A program made the position numbers and the translations under genes. Below, piece by piece: positions 52,691 through 64,000 of a DNA stretch of 64,000 nucleotides (within the stretch, counting starts at the first letter, position 1; each line of letters opens with the position of its first letter). The notes below the pieces were generated by a model that did not search any database, was not told the origin of the DNA, and worked only from the letters and a program-made list of their open reading frames with translations. The DNA is from Euglena gracilis (lineage: Eukaryota > Euglenida > Euglenophyceae > Euglenales): contig CP154956.1 in assembly GCA_039621445.1 (NCBI GenBank), forward strand, positions 32,027,437 to 32,091,436, given 5' to 3'.

Positions 52691-52939
52691 GACTTCCTCA
52701 TTCCCATCCCCTACCCACCCACCATATGACTTTTGGTTCCTGGCTTTCCTTTTGTGTCCCATTTTTATTTGCATGTTGCAGAGCCAGAGAAAATTTTTCA
52801 TCAAAACAAAACTCTTATTGAAAAAAAACCTTGGACACTGATATCAACGAATACAAAAGATGAAATGCCCAATATCTTCGTGCAAAAGCGCTGGTGGTGG
52901 GTTTCGGTGACCTAAGGCTTGGCGATACGAAAAAAAAAA

Positions 52940-53230
52940 TCAAAAAATTGCCCAAAACGTTGTTTTTTTTTGGCCTCCCGGACCCGGAAAACCTGATTTT
53001 TTTTTCAGCCGAAATGAGTGTTTTTCGACCCCCTGGCGCCCCATTTTTGACCCAAAATCCATGGAGTTTGAGTCAAAACCGGGTCAAAAAAGTCGAAAAA
53101 ATCAGAAATTTTTTGTCAAAAACAATGTTTTTTGGCCTCCCGGACCCGGAAAACCTGTCTTTGAGCCAAAAATGTGCGTTTTTCGGCCGCCCCGTTTTTG
53201 GCCCGAAACCCATGGTCTTTGGGTGATTGA
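52940..53230 (-). repeat. Inverted, degenerate copies of the 163-bp unit
   Basis: TTTTTTGGCCTCCCGGACCC and the ACCCATGGTCTTTGGG region are the inverse of the array unit at 40.3-41.6 kb; about 1.7 units. Confidence 0.8.
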
Positions 53231-53394
53231 TTTCTCGGTCAAAAAAAAGTCGGAAAATCCAAGAAAACGAGTATGGAGGGTATGGGGGGTGAAAATTACT
53301 GTAAAATCACTGAAAATTACCGTAAATTGCAGGTGTGTAAATTGTAAATCATAAAGTCTTTTCCGCCGTCCATTGCGTGCAAGTCCCATTAAGA

Positions 53395-53700
53395 GCTCCA
53401 GGCTTCTTTTTAAGACCCCCGGGGGGGTCCCCCCCACCCACCCAGGGTGGCGCGGGACCCCGGGGGGGGGGGGGGGGGGGGGGGGCGGGGACCCCCCCAA
53501 AATCGAGCCCGTTAAAGGCAATTTTCAAAAATTTTCGGCGCTTCGCGCCGAAAAGGTATACCCAGCGCCTCTGGCGCGGGCCCCCCCCCCCCCGGGGGGT
53601 CCAGCCCAGACCCACCCACCCACCCCCCTCCCCCCCGGGGGGGGGGGGGGGGTCAGGTGACTTAAAAAACAGCCTGAAGAGCTCAGCCAGAAAACCAGGT
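53395..53700. repeat. C/G-rich dispersed element with GCGC hairpin, copy 1
   Basis: GCTTCTTTTTAAGACCCC, poly-C/G, then ATTTTCGGCGCTTCGCGCCG and GGTATACCCAGCGCCTCTGG, ending GTGACTTAAAAAACAGCC. Related copies: 60.96-61.05 and 63.55-63.83 kb. Confidence 0.65.
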
Positions 53701-53821
53701 CTCTCCCAGGGGGTCCCGCGCAGGGCTGGGCGGGTCAGGGGGACCGGGGGTCTTAAACAGAATCCTGGCTCCATGCCAGTTTTACGTGATTTGTTACATA
53801 CCCCAACACCAAGCCCACGGC

Positions 53822-54462
53822 TTAAAACACCTTCAGTGAGATAGCTGTGAGACAGCGTCCACACAGAGCCACCACACAACAACAAGGGCACACCGCTGCC
53901 GTGACGCCCGGGGCCGGGGGCTGGATGGGGCCGCGCGGCCGTGCCCTCAGCCGCTGGGGGGCCCGGGGGCCCGGCGGGGACGACTCGATGGAGAGGTGGG
54001 CTGTGACGCTGCAGGGCGGGACCTGGGCGGGGCGGAGGAGAGCCCCGACAGTAATGCAGCGGACCCCGGGGGGGGGGGGGGGGTTAGCTGCGAACAGCGC
54101 TGGAATTACGCCAGAGTGGCTCACCCGGCCAGGCAGAGCAACACAAGAGCACTGGTGGAAGGGGTCCCTGGCCACTCATCACACAACAAACTGGGCCAGA
54201 AGCGAAGTTAGCTGGCATAAACAGACAAGAAGCCTGAGTGCGGGGGGGGGGGGGGGGCATAGGACCCCGCGGAGGAAGGGCTCCGGTGTAAGAAAACCCC
54301 TGGTGGCGGGGCAGGGGCAAGTCAGCAGGCCGGTACACATCGCTCGGCAGACGGAGCACACCGCAGCTGGCACCTCCAGCCTCAGCTTCGAGGGCGACTC
54401 CAGGGACATGTTCCACAGGAGGGAGGCGGATCCAAGCGTTGGCACGACAGCAACGCTGATGT
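53822..54462 (-). CDS. Possible two-exon gene
   Basis: Exon about 54339-54462: TCTGCAG| then DISVAVVPTLGSASLLWNMS and LEVPAAVCSVCRAM. Exon about 53822-54019: CGCCCAG| then VPPCSVTAHLSIESSPPGPR and a Cys-rich end to TAA. Each looks protein-like; joining them is inference. Confidence 0.35.
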
Positions 54463-54800
54463 CTGCAGCGTGCCGTGGCAAACTGGGGGGGGGGGGCGTC
54501 CCACACGAAGCACCGCAGGTTCAGCTGCAAATGTACATGAGCACAAAAAAACACCTGCACCTAAGTGGAAGCATATGACACACCAATGGGTCTCATTTGT
54601 CTGGGGGAAATACCCTAAATCGGACCCCAAAATATGCGCTAAAATTTGTGCCAATTATGAAATATGCACCAAAATTTATATATGCATACGCATATATGCA
54701 GCCAAAAATGCAATTTTTCCAGAACCAGGAGAGACGGAGGACTCTTGGAAGTGAGTGGCCCCCTCTACTGGCCCCCTCCACTCCCCTTTTCTCCCCGTCC

Positions 54801-61397
<6,597 letters not shown>

Positions 61398-61459
61398 CTG
61401 GGGCGATAGGATGCCTCCTGTGGCAAACCCTCGACCTCCACCTCCCCTCACCCAAAAAA

Positions 61460-63540
61460 AAAAAATGCCCGGTGAGACTTAATATAAATACACCAGGGCC
61501 GTCCAACAGTTCGGACAAAAATGATAGGCGAGAACGATGGGGAAAACATGGTGGGAATTTTCGATTTGAAAAGTTAATTGGGATTTTTTTCACTTGCAAT
61601 AAATATTGTTGTAATACTCTTCAATAACTCAAAATTTCGATTCTGCCATTATGGGTGGTGGTGGTTGGATAGCAAGCCAGTACCAAAACCATTCTGGAAA
61701 AAAACTGCCAATTTTGGCAGGTTTTTTTGCTTGAAAAAATGCCAAGCACTCGAAAATTTCAAAGGTGAAACTTAATAAACCTCCATTTCAAATCGCCCCA
61801 GAAACGCCCCTCCAAGCCGATCCAGGCTGCGAACAAAAGTTTTCTCCCCTGGTTCCAAACGACAAAAATAATTGAACACATCATTTTCTCGTCACTCCCC
61901 CGTCCCAATTTTGTGCCGTTTTGGGGATCCACTTTCTAGAGTTCACACGAGGGCAGGGTTCTCAATATAGTCAATTTTGTGGTCCATTTTGGAATGAAAA
62001 ATCACCCGCCAGAAGACCATATTGACCATTTTCGGGGGGGGGGACCCGAACCGCATAACCCTGCATAATCCTGCATGATCACGCATAATTTGCTCTTTTT
62101 GGGAAAATTTGAAAAATAAAATGCCCAGAAAGCATTTCAAACAGATGCTTCATGTTTCAGAGAACATTTTTTATCGTTTTTGGATCATTTTCTGCATCCT
62201 TTTCTCCGTAGAAATTATTATTGAGCATTATGCAGGGACGAAAAAATTTGACCGCATAATCCTACATAACTCCGCATTATCCCGCACAATTGTCAAGGTC
62301 AAAAGCTGACCCAAAACAGCTTCATCAGGCCCCCTGGTGCTTTTTTTTGTAGAAGAAATTCTCTGATGGGAAGCCTTACCTTTTGGGTAGGTGGTGCGGG
62401 TTCCTTACCCCCCCCCCTTCTGGGGACAAGGTGGTCCGGACCACCCCTTCCCAGATGTTGCACAACAGTTGTTTTTTTTTGCTTTCCACACGGCGAATGT
62501 TTTCCCCCCATTTTTTCCATTTTTTTTTGCACTTTCGTGATTTTTGCGTCTTTTCTCTCAGATTTTGTGCATTTTTTTTTTAAAAAATTTGCCATTTGCA
62601 TCAATGGGCAGCCACAAAAAAGGCATGTTTTTTTTGCCAGCAAATGCAGCGTTTTTTGCGTTTTGTGCTGTTGGGCAGGGTATAAGCAGTTATCAGTTCA
62701 ATCTTAATTTTTTTTTCCTCAGATCTTCATTTGAAGGCTCTCTTTTTAATATTGGATGGACGCTTTTGGGGCTTTTTGGTCCACCTTCAGGCATTTGCAG
62801 GCCGGTGCCCCCGCATGCATCCAGCAATTTTTTTTTCAATTTTTTCGCATAACCCCCCTTTACATTCTGTAACCCCAGAGTTTCATCGAGACATTTTGGT
62901 TAGTTCGTCCGTAGGATGGCCAGCTTGGGCCATTTTGGGGGCTTTTTGGTCCAGCAGTCAGGAATTGCAGGTGGTGAGTGAAATAACAACAGCAATTTGT
63001 TTCATTTTCACTCCACATTTTTTCGCATAACCCCCCCTTTTTAAACCCCCAGGGTTTATAGGATCTGGGTTGGTTGGTCGGCCGTAGGGGGATTTACAAG
63101 TGGGGGGTTTTATAAGTCAAGGAATTGTTGGTGAAAATCCGACCCCCCGAAATTGGCAATTTTCGGCAAATTTGGTCAAAAATGGCATTTTTGATGGTGG
63201 TCGGTCTAAAAAAATTGCTCCAAAAAACAGTTTTTGTCTGGTGTGCAGCCCAAAAAAATCGTCTCCGGCGGCTTTCATTTTCTTCCTCAGGGGGTTTTAT
63301 AAGTCAAGGTTTAGTTGGTCGGCCTGAAGAGGGGGGTTATAAGTGGGGGGGGGGGGTTACAAGTGGGTGGGGTTTAATCCCGCATATCCCGCATAATTTG
63401 GAAAAGCTTTATCACATAATTTCCCCCTGCCATTTTTCACCTTTTTGTTTTTGCGCTGCTTTTTTGCCTGTATATTATCATTGTTATAACATTACTATAT
63501 CATCATCAATATTATTATTTGCCCAACTCCTGATTCCTGG
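61460..63540. other. No gene recognised; GCATAATCC and TTTATAAGT motifs
   Basis: CNGCATAATCC-type units at 62053-62090, 62252-62292 and 63378-63400. TTTATAAGTCAAGG and GTTGGTCGGCC recur at 63070-63115 and 63296-63330. Otherwise AT-rich with T runs. Confidence 0.5.
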
Positions 63541-63554
63541 TGCAGAGGTTTTGT

Positions 63555-63830
63555 TTTGAGACCGGGGGAGGGGTACCCCCACCCACCCACCCCTGGGGGG
63601 CCCCCCAGGCCGGGGTACCACTCAATTTTCCGAAAATGGCTTAAAAAAATCGTGAAAATGCTGATAATAGCACTTTTTGAAAATTTTCGGCACCTTCGGC
63701 GCCGAAAAGTATATCCCACCCCCCCCCCTTGGGGTACCCCCCGGGGGGCCCCCCCGGGGGGGGGGGGGGGGGCTCAGCCGGACCCACCCACCCTACCCCC
63801 CCCCCGAGGTCCAAGACTAAAAGACAAACA
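63555..63830. repeat. C/G-rich dispersed element with GCGC hairpin, copy 3
   Basis: GAGACCGGGGGAGGGG, GGTACCCCCACCC, ATTTTCGGCACCTTCGGCGC, AAAAGTATATCCCACCCCC and poly-C/G, in the same order as copy 1. Confidence 0.65.
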
Positions 63831-64000
63831 CCCTGGCCTGGCGTTTTTGGGTTTGCTTCAGGTTTTTTGTTTCTGTTTTTAGGTTTCCTTTTTTAAAAGG
63901 CCTAATCTTTGGCCTACATCCTAACCGTAAATTGAATAAGATTCATTTTTGTGATTTGGTGATTGTTTGTTATTTTGAAAGAAAATCGAGGGCGAAGCAC

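Noticed and set aside
63045-63375. Telomere or subtelomere from GGGTTTATA-like motifs
   Set aside because: Units are few, irregular and not tandem; they look like a dispersed repeat.

Overview
This is a piece of a eukaryotic nuclear genome, most likely from a photosynthetic microalga with a secondary (complex) plastid. Short GC-rich exons with GT donors and AG acceptors lie far apart in AT-rich, repeat-filled DNA. Several exon sets look plastid-directed: a cyclophilin with a twin-arginine lumen signal, a 123-residue protein starting with a signal peptide, and a small CxxC protein with a hydrophobic leader. There are no operons, rRNA genes, tRNA genes or CRISPR arrays. I cannot fix the lineage from sequence alone.

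Layout. 0.1-6.8 kb (minus): a receiver-only response regulator in four exons; its introns hold a hAT MITE with a perfect 8-bp target duplication, a TA-flanked CAATTG-rich MITE and a 1.5-kb hAT-like element. 7.6-9.7 kb (minus): three unidentified exons. 10.6-26.6 kb: two nested copies of one mobile-element family. The inner copy (12781-26123, duplication TTTAC) sits inside the outer copy (10643-26604, duplication TCTGT). Both end in CTTAGGCGGCGC, and about 50 copies of the palindrome GCGG-N4-CCGC are confined between these ends. The inner copy carries a plus-strand multi-exon gene with a ParB/DGQHR-like domain, transposase-like pieces and a Lys/Pro-rich tail.

26.9-38 kb: a minus-strand exon pair of unknown function, a two-exon CxxC protein, palindrome clusters and C-rich MITEs. 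38.5-47.2 kb (minus): a thylakoid-lumen-type cyclophilin whose introns hold an eight-unit tandem array and one half of an inverted repeat. 47.6-48.8 kb (minus): the 123-residue putative plastid membrane protein. 49-54.5 kb: composite minisatellites and weak exon candidates. 54.8-61.4 kb (minus): a coiled-coil protein, one intron of which is a 1.9-kb G/T-strand satellite mosaic. 61.4-64 kb: no gene recognised.

The host genes are unrelated to one another (signalling, lumenal protein folding, plastid membrane, coiled-coil). The main novelty is the nested element family: a 5-bp target duplication, a non-CACTA and non-CAC end, dense hairpin motifs lying mostly in introns or non-coding DNA, and a DGQHR/ParB-like protein.
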